Positions 43,218-52,329 of a stretch of DNA of 64,000 nucleotides are shown piece after piece; within the stretch, counting starts at the first letter, position 1, and each line of letters opens with the position of its first letter. The notes under the pieces are model-generated. The model was given only the letters and a program-made list of their open reading frames with translations, was not told the origin of the DNA and did no database searches. The stretch is from Rhizobium sp. FKL33. Its GTDB lineage: Bacteria; Pseudomonadota; Alphaproteobacteria; Rhizobiales; Rhizobiaceae. The stretch spans positions 49,472 through 113,471 of the forward strand of contig NZ_STFX01000022.1 of assembly GCF_005222915.1 (NCBI RefSeq), written 5' to 3'. The translations under genes were made by a program, and so were the position numbers.

Positions 43218-44825
43218 ATGGCCGCAGATCTCTTCCCCCTCGGTGAGGACAAGACAGACTATCGCAAGCTCTCATCCGACCACGTTTCGACGGATATGTT
43301 CAAGGGCCAGGAGATCCTGACGGTCGCCGAGGAAGGTCTGCGTCTTCTCGCGGAAGCCGCCTTCGCCGACATCAACCATCTCCTGCGCGCCGATCACCTG
43401 AAGCAGCTGGCGTCGATTCTCGACGATCCGGAAGCCACCGGCAACGATCGTTTCGTCGCCTATGATCTGCTCAAGAACGCCAATATCGCCGCCGGCGGCG
43501 TGCTGCCGATGTGCCAGGACACCGGCACGGCGATCATCATGGGCAAGAAGGGCCGTCGCGTCTGGACAGAAGGCGGCGATTACGAGGCGCTGGCGCATGG
43601 CGTCATGGACGCTTACCTCAAGAAGAACCTGCGCTATTCCCAGCTCGCGCCGATCTCCATGTTCGAGGAAAAGAACACCAAGAACAACCTTCCGGCCCAG
43701 ATCGACATCTATGAGGAAGGCGAGGACGGCTATGAATTCCTGTTCGTCGCCAAGGGCGGCGGCTCGGCCAACAAGACCTATCTCTATCAGGGCACACCCT
43801 CGCTGCTGACCCATGACCGCATGGTCTCGTTCCTCAAGGACAAGATCCTGTCGCTCGGCACGGCGGCCTGTCCCCCCTACCATCTCGCCATCGTCATCGG
43901 CGGGACGTCGGCGGAGATGAACCTGAAGACGGTGAAGCTCGCCTCCACCCATTATCTCGACGAACTGCCGACCGAAGGCTCGGAAAGCGGCCACGCCTTC
44001 CGTGATCTCGAGATGGAGAAGGAAATCCACAAGCTGACCCAGTCGCTGGGCGTCGGCGCGCAGTTCGGCGGCAAGTATTTCTGTCATGACGTGCGCGTCA
44101 TCCGGCTGCCGCGCCATGGCGCATCGCTGCCGATCGGGCTCGGCGTCAGCTGTTCCGCCGACCGCCAGGCCAAGGGCAAGATCACCAAGGACGGGATCTT
44201 CCTGGAAGCGCTGGAGACCGATCCGTCGAAATACATGCCCGATATCGACGAGAGCCATCTGTCCGACGGCGTGGTCAAGATCGATCTGAACTGTCCGATG
44301 CCAGAGATCCTGGCCGAACTCAGCAAACATCCGATCAAGACGCGCCTGTCGCTGACCGGCCCGATCATCGTGGCGCGCGATCTCGCCCACGCCAAGATCC
44401 GCGCCCGGCTCGAAGCCGGCGAAGGCATGCCGGATTACTTCAAGAACCATCCGATCTACTATGCCGGCCCGGCCAAGACGCCGGAAGGCTATGCCTCCGG
44501 CTCCTTCGGCCCCACCACCGCAGGCCGCATGGATTCCTATGTCGACCAGTTTCAGTCCTTCGGCGGCTCGATGGTGATGCTAGCCAAGGGCAACCGGTCG
44601 CGCCAGGTGCGCGACGCCTGCGCCAAGCATCACGGCTTCTATCTCGGGTCGATCGGCGGTCCCGCAGCGCGTCTCGCCAAGGATTGCATCAAGAAGGTCG
44701 AGGTCGTCGAATATCCGGAACTCGGCATGGAAGCGATCTGGAAGATCGAAGTCGAGGACTTCCCCGCTTTCATCGTCATCGACGACAAGGGCAACGACTT
44801 CTTCAAGGAACTCAATCTGGAATAA
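43218..44825 (+). CDS. fumA: Fumarate hydratase, class I (4Fe-4S)
   Basis: 535 residues, the single-chain class I enzyme. The three cluster cysteines are in [37 protein letters not shown] and [13 protein letters not shown]. The C-terminal beta domain shows [16 protein letters not shown] and [16 protein letters not shown]. It interconverts fumarate and malate and is oxygen-sensitive. ATG 43218 ([15 protein letters not shown]) is the family-like start. Confidence 0.95.
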   Translation: MAADLFPLGEDKTDYRKLSSDHVSTDMFKGQEILTVAEEGLRLLAEAAFADINHLLRADHLKQLASILDDPEATGNDRFVAYDLLKNANIAAGGVLPMCQDTGTAIIMGKKGRRVWTEGGDYEALAHGVMDAYLKKNLRYSQLAPISMFEEKNTKNNLPAQIDIYEEGEDGYEFLFVAKGGGSANKTYLYQGTPSLLTHDRMVSFLKDKILSLGTAACPPYHLAIVIGGTSAEMNLKTVKLASTHYLDELPTEGSESGHAFRDLEMEKEIHKLTQSLGVGAQFGGKYFCHDVRVIRLPRHGASLPIGLGVSCSADRQAKGKITKDGIFLEALETDPSKYMPDIDESHLSDGVVKIDLNCPMPEILAELSKHPIKTRLSLTGPIIVARDLAHAKIRARLEAGEGMPDYFKNHPIYYAGPAKTPEGYASGSFGPTTAGRMDSYVDQFQSFGGSMVMLAKGNRSRQVRDACAKHHGFYLGSIGGPAARLAKDCIKKVEVVEYPELGMEAIWKIEVEDFPAFIVIDDKGNDFFKELNLE

Positions 44826-45060
44826 TTCGCGCCAGAATAGAACAACGGCTCCGTTCCGCGAGACTTTCGGCATCCGGTCATTCTTCAGCCGGACGCCGTT
44901 TCTTGTCCCATTCTGGATACGGACTTTCGGTGAAATCCCTGCACCCTCAGCGGCGATTTCAGCAGGGAGCCGTTGCGGCGACCGCATGTATTTAAGATCG
45001 TTAACACTTTCAAAATACTTCAAGAATATAAGTTCTAGCAAATAGAATGAGGAGTTCTCC

Positions 45061-46125
45061 ATGACAGGTTCGCAGGGCAAGGTGCAGGTGCCGGATGTCG
45101 CCGCACAGGTCACCTATGCGATGCGTCAAATGGGCGTCTCTCCGATTCCGCGCAATTACGAACTGTTCTATGAAGCCTATATCGGCTCGAACCCGAAACT
45201 GACCAAGGATCTCGCCGCGCTCGGCAATCGCGCCACGCAGGAAGAACTCGACGCCATCGGCGCACAGTATTTCGGTCGCCATCAGGGCAACGCCGTCGAT
45301 CACGCCCACACCAAGATCGTCCGCGAGCTCGAGGGTCTGGTGACCATGCTTCGCCAGGAACAGTCTTCGCTCGAAAGCTACAACAAGCTGCTCGGCGAGA
45401 CCTATCAGCGCATCAATTCCAAGAGCGCCGCCAGCACCGAACTCCTCACCAACGCCATCTCGCTGCTCACCGAAGCCACCGACACGACCATGAGCCATGG
45501 CCAGGAAACCATGGTCGGCATGGCCAACAAGTCGCGCGAGATGGAAGACATCCGCCGCGAACTCGACGAATACAAGCGCATCGCCAACACGGATTCTCTG
45601 ACGCGTCTCTACAACCGCCGCGCCTTCGACGAGAAGCTGGCCGCGATCTTCGACAGCCAGTTCGGCCGCGCCACCACCTCGCTGGTGATCGGCGACATCG
45701 ACCATTTCAAGAACATCAACGACACATTCGGCCATCCGGTCGGCGACAAGATCCTGGCGACGGTCGCCAATGTCATCCGCTCGAATGTGCGCAAGGACGT
45801 CTTCGTCGCCCGCACCGGCGGCGAGGAATTCGCCGTCATTCTGGAAAGCGCGAGCCAGGAGGAAGCGAGCGCCGTTTCCGAACGCATTCGCCGCGCGCTC
45901 GAATCGACGCCATTCAAGAATTCCAAGACCGGCGTCAATTACGGCCCCGTCACCCTGTCGCTCGGCCTCTGCCTGGCCGCCGAAGCCGAAAGCCCGCAGG
46001 AACTCTACCAGAAGGCCGACGTGGCGCTTTATTGCGCCAAGAGCAATGGCCGCAACAAGGTCATGGTGTTCGAGGACGGGATGAAGAAGGAACTGTCGAA
46101 GAGCTGGCTGCTCTACAAGAAATGA
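45061..46125 (+). CDS. Diguanylate cyclase, soluble GGDEF protein
   Basis: 354 residues. The N-terminal domain of about 170 residues is helical (QMGVSPIPRNYELFYEAYIG) and coiled (DIRRELDEYKRIANTDSLTR leads into GGDEF). The domain has DIDHFKNINDTFGHPVGD and the active site RTGGEEFAVIL. The I-site position reads RKDV, not RxxD, so feedback inhibition may be lost. No membrane segments. GAGGAG precedes the start. It abuts RTX gene 3 with only 9 bases between stops. Confidence 0.92.
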   Translation: MTGSQGKVQVPDVAAQVTYAMRQMGVSPIPRNYELFYEAYIGSNPKLTKDLAALGNRATQEELDAIGAQYFGRHQGNAVDHAHTKIVRELEGLVTMLRQEQSSLESYNKLLGETYQRINSKSAASTELLTNAISLLTEATDTTMSHGQETMVGMANKSREMEDIRRELDEYKRIANTDSLTRLYNRRAFDEKLAAIFDSQFGRATTSLVIGDIDHFKNINDTFGHPVGDKILATVANVIRSNVRKDVFVARTGGEEFAVILESASQEEASAVSERIRRALESTPFKNSKTGVNYGPVTLSLGLCLAAEAESPQELYQKADVALYCAKSNGRNKVMVFEDGMKKELSKSWLLYKK

Positions 46126-46134
46126 CGGTTCATT

Positions 46135-48012
46135 CTACAGCAGGAAGTCCTCCGCCTTCAGGCTGACGGCGTCGTCGAGCCGGATCATCACATCGGTCTT
46201 TCCGTCACCATTGGTGTCTCCATCAATCGTCGTGCCGGAATCGGATTTCACGAACCGCAATTCGCCCGCGACCTTGTGGTAGGCCTCGGAGCCGATGAAG
46301 ACGAAAGCCTGATTGTCGGATTTGTTCGTATTGGCGTCGATCGCCTGGAGATTGAACTTGTCGCCGGCGCTGCGGGAGAAGTCGGTGATCAGATCCGACG
46401 TGCTGGTCGAGTTCCCGGAATGACCGCCTCGAAACAGGAACGAGTCGGCGCCCGAGCCGCCGGTCAAAGTGTCCGCGCCGCTCGCGCCTTCGAGGATATC
46501 CGCCCCTACCCCGCCGTTTATGGCGTTGGCTCCCGAATTGCCGATCAGCGAGTTTGCGAGCCCGTTGCCGGTGGCGCTCCGATTGGAGCTGCCTGAGAGC
46601 GTAAGATTCTCGACCGCCGCAAGCGCCGCGAGCGAATAGCTGGCGGAGGAGATGACCGTATCGGTTCCCTGCCGGGTGAATTCCTGCACTTGGTCCGAAG
46701 ATGTGTTGACGTAGTAGGTGTCGTTGCCCGTCCCGCCGATCATCACATCCGCGCCGCCCTTGCCGTCGAGCGTATCATTTCCGGAATAACCCACCAGATA
46801 TTCCGCCCAGGATGTGCCGGTCAACGCATCAGCGCCCGCCGATCCCCTGACATCAATGGCGAAATGACGCTGGTAGATGCCGTAATCATCGCCATCCTGA
46901 CCATAGGACGTCCAGGCGACAACCCAGCTGCCATCGTCGAGCACGGTGATCGTGGTGTCGTTCTGTTCCCGCGCTTCGTAAACGTTGATCTGCGTTTCGC
47001 CGCCGAGCTTGGCGCCGTTCGCATCGTAACGCTGCAGATAAACGCCGGACGCGTCGTCGTCCTGGCCAAAAGACGTCCAGGTCACCACCCAGCCGCCATC
47101 GGCAAGCGCCGCAATATCGGCATATTCCTGATTGTCATCAACGGTGGTGTTCACCATTGTTTCGCCGCCTTCGGTCGAACCGTCCGCGGAAAAGCGCTGG
47201 AGATAGATGTCGCGCGTGAAAGACGTTGCATTGTTCGACCAGACGACGACCCAGCCGCCGTCGGCCAGCCCCGCTGCCGCCGACAAGTCCTTGTCGCCGG
47301 TATGGGTGCTGGGTACGAATGTCTCTTTGCCGACGGCGGCCCCAAGCGCGTCATAGCGCTGCTGATAGACGCCAAATCTGCCGCCGTCCTGTCCCACGGA
47401 GGTCCATGTCGTCACCCATCCGCCGTCGGCGAGCGCGGCAACGGCGGGGTACATCTGGTGGCTTGCCGTGTATGTGTTGACGAGGGTCTCGGTCGTAACG
47501 GCCGCTCCGGACGCATCATAGCGCTTCTGATAGACGCCAGACTGGTCGCCGTCCTGTGCTTCTGACACCCAGGTCGTGAGCCAGCCGCCATCGGCGAGAG
47601 GCGTGACGACGGCTTCGAACTGATGCCATTTCGTATATGTGGGAATTTTCGTCTCGGCGCCGACCGCAACGCCGTCGGCAGAATAGAGCTGCTGATAGGC
47701 GCCGTACACGCTGCCATCCTGGCCGTCGGAGGCCCAGGACACCACCCAGCCGCCATCGGCGAGCCCGGTGACGGAAGACTGGAACTGGGCGTCGGCGGTA
47801 TAGGTGTTGACGAGGGTTTCGCTTCCCACCGCCGATCCGTCCGCAGCATAGCGCTGCATATAGATTCCAGTATTGCTGCCGTCCTGCCCGTAGGATGTCC
47901 AGGTGACGATCCAGCCGCCATCGGCGAGCGAGGCGATGGAGGCCTCGCTCTGCGCCCTCGACACAGTGGTGTTGACGCGCGTCTCCGCGCCGGCGGTCGC
48001 ATAGGACGCCAT
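46135..48012 (-). CDS. RTX-type secreted protein 3 with seven tandem beta repeats
   Basis: 625 residues. Residues 25 to about 390 are about seven repeats of roughly 52 residues with consensus LADGGWVVTWTSxGQDG, then xGIYxQRYDAxGxxVGxET and LVNT, which looks like a beta-propeller-like module. RTX repeats follow (GYSGNDTLDGKGGADVMIGG, GNDTYYV), then a peptidase_M10C-like C-terminal part (LTGGSGADSFLFRGGHSGN) and tail VSLKAEDFLL. Probably exported by type I secretion. No catalytic motif seen. Confidence 0.85.
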   Translation of the reverse strand: MASYATAGAETRVNTTVSRAQSEASIASLADGGWIVTWTSYGQDGSNTGIYMQRYAADGSAVGSETLVNTYTADAQFQSSVTGLADGGWVVSWASDGQDGSVYGAYQQLYSADGVAVGAETKIPTYTKWHQFEAVVTPLADGGWLTTWVSEAQDGDQSGVYQKRYDASGAAVTTETLVNTYTASHQMYPAVAALADGGWVTTWTSVGQDGGRFGVYQQRYDALGAAVGKETFVPSTHTGDKDLSAAAGLADGGWVVVWSNNATSFTRDIYLQRFSADGSTEGGETMVNTTVDDNQEYADIAALADGGWVVTWTSFGQDDDASGVYLQRYDANGAKLGGETQINVYEAREQNDTTITVLDDGSWVVAWTSYGQDGDDYGIYQRHFAIDVRGSAGADALTGTSWAEYLVGYSGNDTLDGKGGADVMIGGTGNDTYYVNTSSDQVQEFTRQGTDTVISSASYSLAALAAVENLTLSGSSNRSATGNGLANSLIGNSGANAINGGVGADILEGASGADTLTGGSGADSFLFRGGHSGNSTSTSDLITDFSRSAGDKFNLQAIDANTNKSDNQAFVFIGSEAYHKVAGELRFVKSDSGTTIDGDTNGDGKTDVMIRLDDAVSLKAEDFLL

Positions 48013-48017
48013 GCTCT

Positions 48018-48117
48018 CTCTCCTGAAAATGTCTTCGCCAAATCATTGCAGCGACGCGACGGGGCGTCGGCTCATCGAAACGCAACACCCAGAGAGCTAG
48101 ATCGATTTTCAGGAGAG
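48018..48117 (-). repeat. 13-bp inverted repeat flanking the RTX 3 leader
   Basis: CTCTCCTGAAAAT (48018-48030) and its reverse complement ATTTTCAGGAGAG (48105-48117) enclose about 74 bases directly upstream of the RTX 3 start. The start-proximal arm contains the AGGAG ribosome-binding site, so pairing in the mRNA would hide it. Confidence 0.5.
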
Positions 48118-48120
48118 TAG

Positions 48121-48144
48121 GAGGTGAGAAATTTGGCTCACCTC
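48121..48144 (-). terminator. Hairpin after the deoxyribosyltransferase operon
   Basis: GAGGTGAG, loop AAATTTGG, CTCACCTC. It lies 22 bases past the nucleoside deoxyribosyltransferase stop on the minus strand. No T-run. Confidence 0.5.
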
Positions 48145-48165
48145 GCAGGCGTATTTGTCAGGGCG

Positions 48166-48792
48166 TCAGTCGTCGTTGCTGGCGTCCAGGTCTTCAGGCC
48201 GCATGCCTTCGTCCACCGTCTTGGCGCTGTGCGCCTTGGCGAGCGCCTTCAGGCAATCCTCGAAGCCGGTGAGATCGGTGTAAAGCGCATCGGGCGCGGC
48301 TTTGTGGACGGCGATGTGGCCGCCGCGGCGGATGACGCCGCCATGCATCATCAGATTGTCGATCATGTCGAAATCCTCGAGCGACAATCCGTCCGGCCCA
48401 CGCTTGTGGCCGTCTTCGCCGACGCTGATCGCGCCATTGTAATAGGCTTTCGTCCGCTCGAAATGGTTTTCGACGACATTGGTGTAGGCGGTGACGAGCT
48501 TGCCCTGGGCGCTCATATAGCCGAGCTCGAAACAGGTGCCGACATCGGCGGCGATACCGCGGAACGGCGTGAGATTGGCGATGATCGCGTCGGCTGCGTC
48601 CATCATCTCCTCGTCGACCCGGCTGATCGCCAGACCGAATTCATAAAGCGTCGGCTGCGGGGGAATGTCGAGATCGCCGGGGCAGATCGCCGTGAAGCCG
48701 TATTGCGCGCAGAGCGCGGTCTTTTTCGCCATCACCTCGCGGGCGTTGGGCAGGAAAACTTCCGGACCGGCGGTATAGATCTTCAGCGACAT
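48166..48792 (-). CDS. Nucleoside 2-deoxyribosyltransferase
   Basis: 208 residues. The N-terminal KIYTAGPEVFLPNAREVM and the active-site region DAIIANLTPFRGIAADVGT with CFELGYMSAQGK match the family, including a catalytic Glu in the FELGYM segment. It moves 2-deoxyribose between bases in nucleoside salvage. It is 11 bases downstream of the M15 peptidase and probably in its operon. Confidence 0.9.
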   Translation of the reverse strand: MSLKIYTAGPEVFLPNAREVMAKKTALCAQYGFTAICPGDLDIPPQPTLYEFGLAISRVDEEMMDAADAIIANLTPFRGIAADVGTCFELGYMSAQGKLVTAYTNVVENHFERTKAYYNGAISVGEDGHKRGPDGLSLEDFDMIDNLMMHGGVIRRGGHIAVHKAAPDALYTDLTGFEDCLKALAKAHSAKTVDEGMRPEDLDASNDD

Positions 48793-48803
48793 GTCTCACT
48801 CCT

Positions 48804-49589
48804 TCACTTGCAGGCGGCTGCTCCAGAAGCGCGACCGATGGCGATCAGTTCCGGGCGATATTCGAAATGCATCGTGTCGTAGTGATACCAGCGCCCGCCC
48901 CAGATGAAACCGTGGCGCTCGAAAATTTCGACGATCTCCATGGGATATTTGTTCTTGTAGACGGGCACGCGGCCGGGCTTGCCGCCGGACCAGACCCAGT
49001 AATCTGCGAATTTGGTGTTGAGATCGATCGCCGCGCCGAAGCTGTGGACCGAGAGATTGGGCTGACCAGAGACCTTGCGCCAGTTGAACACGCCTGCCGA
49101 CGGCGCGAGATAGGGGCGCAAATCCGACCGCGCCGCGAGTTCGTCCCGTACTTTGGCGAGCGCCTTGTCGACGCCGTTGACCGATGTGACGCGCAGCGTC
49201 TCGCCGAACCAGTCGACAGGGGTGAGCCGCGCCCGCACCACCTTGGCGCTGTCGCCATACATCGCTTTCATCAGCGGTTCCGACCGAATACGGCCGGGGT
49301 CGGAGTTCACCGCCGGCTTGGGATCGCAAGGACCGGCTTCATAGAGCTGCTGCAGACTGTCCTCGACGTCGCCTTCGGCGAGCATCGCGAAATGGTCGCG
49401 GACGACGCCATCGTCGATCTCCACGGCGTCGCCATTTTTCAGCGCCAGGACATTACCTTTCCAGCCGGCAATTGTCTCGGGATAGGCTGCGACCAGACGA
49501 TCGAGCTTTTCCGAGAAGGTCAGCGCCGACGCGGGCGCGGCGGCGAACAGGGCCGCCGCGCAGAAAGCCAAGCCTGATTTATTCGACAT
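48804..49589 (-). CDS. M15-type peptidoglycan carboxypeptidase
   Basis: 261 residues. There is a signal peptide (MSNKSGLAFCAAALFAAAPA, SALT) and a C-terminal M15 domain with zinc motifs SVHSFGAAIDLN (SxHxxGxAxD) and HYDTMHFEYRPE (ExxHxE-like region with DTMHFEYR). M15 enzymes cut D-Ala residues or cross-bridges in cell-wall peptides. The first codons overlap the end of the upstream small secreted protein by 11 bases. Confidence 0.85.
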   Translation of the reverse strand: MSNKSGLAFCAAALFAAAPASALTFSEKLDRLVAAYPETIAGWKGNVLALKNGDAVEIDDGVVRDHFAMLAEGDVEDSLQQLYEAGPCDPKPAVNSDPGRIRSEPLMKAMYGDSAKVVRARLTPVDWFGETLRVTSVNGVDKALAKVRDELAARSDLRPYLAPSAGVFNWRKVSGQPNLSVHSFGAAIDLNTKFADYWVWSGGKPGRVPVYKNKYPMEIVEIFERHGFIWGGRWYHYDTMHFEYRPELIAIGRASGAAACK

Positions 49590-49968
49590 TGATCTTCAGA
49601 TAGACGCCGTCGTCGCCTTCCATGACCTTCACATTGATCATGACGTCGCCATTGAGCAGCAACCGGCGCGCCTCGCGGGTGATGGTTCCGGACCGGACCA
49701 TGCGTTCAGCGGCGGCGCGATTGTCGACGGAGGAAAAATAGCTGTCGCTCTCGTCGCCGGGCTGGCGAATGCGGTATTTGTGAAAGTTGGCGCGGTCCTG
49801 ACGAATGATCTGCCAGGGCTCGCGCAGGCGCTCGCCGTTGGAATTGTAGAGATCGTCCTCGCCGATATAGGCGTTGTATTCGTCGAGCACATCGTCGGCG
49901 CGGGCCGAGACGGTCAGCGACGACAGCGCAGCAAGCGCGACGGTCGACAGAATCATCAGTTTCTTCAT
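49579..49968 (-). CDS. Small secreted protein of unknown function
   Basis: About 129 residues. There is a signal peptide (MKKLMILSTVALAALSSLTV, cleavage near ARA-DD), then an acidic, Tyr/Asp-rich start (DEYNAYIGEDDLYNSNGERL) and a C-terminal beta part (LLLNGDVMINVKVMEGDDGV). No family recognised. It is the first gene of the M15 peptidase/deoxyribosyltransferase operon and overlaps the peptidase by 11 bases. ATG 49968 is chosen over 49983. Confidence 0.65.
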   Translation of the reverse strand: MKKLMILSTVALAALSSLTVSARADDVLDEYNAYIGEDDLYNSNGERLREPWQIIRQDRANFHKYRIRQPGDESDSYFSSVDNRAAAERMVRSGTITREARRLLLNGDVMINVKVMEGDDGVYLKINVE

Positions 49969-50081
49969 GGTGCTCTCCCTCAAATGCGAAGCGACTATAA
50001 GGCCGCCATGATCTGGCGTCGCTTGTCTGGACGGCTGACGTCCCGACTTTATTTGGGGCGATCATCGAATATCTGAGAAGA

Positions 50082-50690
50082 TCACCACATAGTCTTGGCG
50101 GCGCGGCCCGGCCAGTCGCGATCATAGGCCTCGCCGTCGAAGCCCTGCTTGATGGTCTGCATCATCTGCCCCACTGTCGGAAGGCTCTTGGGATCGTGGT
50201 GCTTTTCCGAATTCCAGAGATCGGCGCGGATCACGGCGCGGGCGCATTGGGTGTAGACTTCCTCGATCGTGATCACGATGACCGAGCGCGGATGCCTGCC
50301 GTCCATGGTGAAACGCGTCGTCATCGCCTCGTCGATCACCATCCGGGCCGTTCCATTCAGCCGCATCGTGGTGTTGGAGCCGGGGATCAGGAACATCAGG
50401 CCGACGCGCGGGTCGCGGACGATATTGGACAGTGAATCGACCCGGTTGTTGCCGCGCCAGTCCGGCATCAGCACGGTGCGCTCGTCTTCGACGAACACCA
50501 CCTGGCCGGCATCGCCGCGCGGCGAACAATCCAGTCCTTCGGGACCCACGGTCGCCAGCGCCACGAAGGGCGAGGCTTCGATCATCAGACGATATTCGGG
50601 CGTCAGGCGGTTGACCACTTTGATGATGGACGCTTCCGCGGGCTCCCCGTAAAGCGCGTTCAACTCCTCGACCGACTGCACCGTCTTCAT
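50082..50690 (-). CDS. Pyridoxamine 5'-phosphate oxidase-like flavoprotein
   Basis: 202 residues, split-barrel FMN-binding fold of the MSMEG_1061 subgroup (PFVALATVGPEGLDCSPRGD, LMPDWRGNNRVDSLSNIVRD and VGLMFLIPGSNTTMRLNGTA). Members reduce or bind small substrates with FMN or F420; the reaction here is unknown. ATG 50690 follows AGGAG; a GTG one codon earlier is possible. Confidence 0.85.
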   Translation of the reverse strand: MKTVQSVEELNALYGEPAEASIIKVVNRLTPEYRLMIEASPFVALATVGPEGLDCSPRGDAGQVVFVEDERTVLMPDWRGNNRVDSLSNIVRDPRVGLMFLIPGSNTTMRLNGTARMVIDEAMTTRFTMDGRHPRSVIVITIEEVYTQCARAVIRADLWNSEKHHDPKSLPTVGQMMQTIKQGFDGEAYDRDWPGRAAKTMW

Positions 50691-50751
50691 CACCGTCTCC
50701 TGTTTCTACAGGACCAGATCATAGTCCGACTTGATGACAGATCGGCGAGAT

Positions 50752-51645
50752 TTATGACGCTTCGGCGACAAAAGATTTGATGTGTTCAATCGCTTCGGGT
50801 GAACTGACGATGCGGCGATGGCCCCAGCCGTTCAACCATTCGAGCCGCACATGCGGCCCAGCCGTGGCATATTTGCGCGCCGCCGCCGCCGGCACTTCCT
50901 TGTCGTCCTCGGCATGCAGCACCAGAACTGGCAGCTCGGGATGGGCGGCCAGCATGGCTTCGGCGGAAAAGACCTCGATGGGTCGTCCCGTCAGTCGTCC
51001 CGCGGCAGCGTCGAGGCCGCGGCGCACGCGAGCCGAAAAACCGAGCGCATCGGAGAAACCCGCAAACACATCCTTTGCCGCAACCGGCGAGCCGACGGTG
51101 ACAAGACGCTGTGGGCTGCGGCGACGGATCAGGTCTTCCGGTCCGGCTGCAACCATCGCCGAACAATAGCCGCCGAAGGAATGGCCGACCATCGCGTGAA
51201 ATTCGCCGAATCGATCCCAGGCAGCGTTGATCGCCTCCATCGCCATGAGCACATTGAGCACGCGCCCGCTGGAGCGGCCATGTCCCGGCAGATCGAGGCC
51301 GACAGCCTCGAACCCCGCCTCGCGCAATCCGGTGATCAAGGCCTGAAGATAATCGATACGCGAGCCCCAGCCATGGGCGACCAGCACGCGCCTGCCATTG
51401 GCCGGACCGATCGGCGGGAAGACATGCGCAGCGACCCGGGCGCGGCTTGTATCAAGCATTTCCAACCGCGACTCTGCCATGCGCGGCTGCGCGCTCGCAA
51501 ACAGCGCCCTCTCCTTTTCGGTCGCAGGATCGGGCTTCGATGTCCGGCAGAACAACCAGAACGCCAAATCGCCCCCCAAACGGGGAGAAACGACGCCAGC
51601 GAGATTGATCAGTTGCCCCAAGGCCTTGACGCTATATGATGACAT
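50752..51645 (-). CDS. Alpha/beta hydrolase
   Basis: 297 residues. Oxyanion motif LVAHGWGSRIDYLQALITGL, nucleophile elbow MVGHSFGGYCSAMVAAG, acid LHAEDDKEVPA and a His in NGWGHRRIVSSPEAI complete the triad. The substrate is unknown. ATG 51645 is chosen because an in-frame ATG at 51669 falls inside a likely operator. A MarR gene is divergent and probably controls it. Confidence 0.85.
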   Translation of the reverse strand: MSSYSVKALGQLINLAGVVSPRLGGDLAFWLFCRTSKPDPATEKERALFASAQPRMAESRLEMLDTSRARVAAHVFPPIGPANGRRVLVAHGWGSRIDYLQALITGLREAGFEAVGLDLPGHGRSSGRVLNVLMAMEAINAAWDRFGEFHAMVGHSFGGYCSAMVAAGPEDLIRRRSPQRLVTVGSPVAAKDVFAGFSDALGFSARVRRGLDAAAGRLTGRPIEVFSAEAMLAAHPELPVLVLHAEDDKEVPAAAARKYATAGPHVRLEWLNGWGHRRIVSSPEAIEHIKSFVAEAS

Positions 51646-51659
51646 GTCGCACCTTGAAT

Positions 51660-51673
51660 GTTCAGTCATGAAC
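51660..51673. promoter_or_regulatory. Candidate MarR operator
   Basis: GTTCA, GTCA, TGAAC: an inverted repeat between the divergent hydrolase and marR starts. A TACTTTATAG on the minus strand next to it could be a -10 region for the hydrolase. Confidence 0.4.
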
Positions 51674-51687
51674 TATAAAGTACAACA

Positions 51688-52167
51688 ATGAACAAAAAGC
51701 AAGCCCCACCTTGGGACCATCCGCGCTTCCGCACCTGGATCGCCGTGGCGCGCGCCTGCCAGTTGATGCAATTGACGTTGGCCCGCAACATAGCCCATCT
51801 CGATATCAAGCCGCCGCATCTCGACATCATGCTCAATCTCTACCGGCGCGAGGGCATCTCCCAACAGGAACTGGCGCGCAAACTGCTGGTCGGCCGCTCC
51901 AACATGTCGATGCTGCTTCCGCAACTGGAAAAGCGCGGCCTGATCGAGCGGCGCGGCGACCGCCAGGACAAGCGGGTGCTGAGACTGTTCCTGACCGACG
52001 ACGGAAAGGCCATCACCGAGCAGGCGATGGAAATCCAGACCGGCCTCATCGACCTCGTCATGGCCGGCGCGTCGGAGGAGCGATGCAACGACGTTGCCGA
52101 TCACATGGAAAGCATCGTCGCCACACTCCTGGCCCAAGACGTGAAGGATGGGACTGAAGACCGCTAG
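51688..52167 (+). CDS. MarR family regulator
   Basis: 159 residues. Winged helix GISQQELARKLLVGRSNMSM and wing RRGDRQDKRVLRLFLTDDGK. The gene is divergent from an alpha/beta hydrolase across 42 bases, the usual arrangement for a local MarR repressor and its target. The ligand is unknown. Confidence 0.88.
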   Translation: MNKKQAPPWDHPRFRTWIAVARACQLMQLTLARNIAHLDIKPPHLDIMLNLYRREGISQQELARKLLVGRSNMSMLLPQLEKRGLIERRGDRQDKRVLRLFLTDDGKAITEQAMEIQTGLIDLVMAGASEERCNDVADHMESIVATLLAQDVKDGTEDR

Positions 52168-52287
52168 CCGAGACGAGGTGAAGACCGCGCCACAGTCCAG
52201 GCGGCGGCACCCCCTATGACTGTCGTGATGGCGCCAACTGTCATCATCACGTCAGGAGGGCCGAGGCCAGCCAAACACGTCGTCTGC

Positions 52288-52319
52288 GCCTCGACCATGA
52301 TTTCGATCATGGTCGAGGC
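52288..52319. terminator. 14-bp perfect stem with TTCG loop
   Basis: GCCTCGACCATGAT, TTCG, ATCATGGTCGAGGC. It lies between the convergent marR and RTX 4 genes. A UUCG tetraloop makes it very stable on the plus strand. No T-run follows on either side, so it may be a 3'-end stabiliser or another element. Confidence 0.6.
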
Positions 52320-52329
52320 ATGCAGATCA

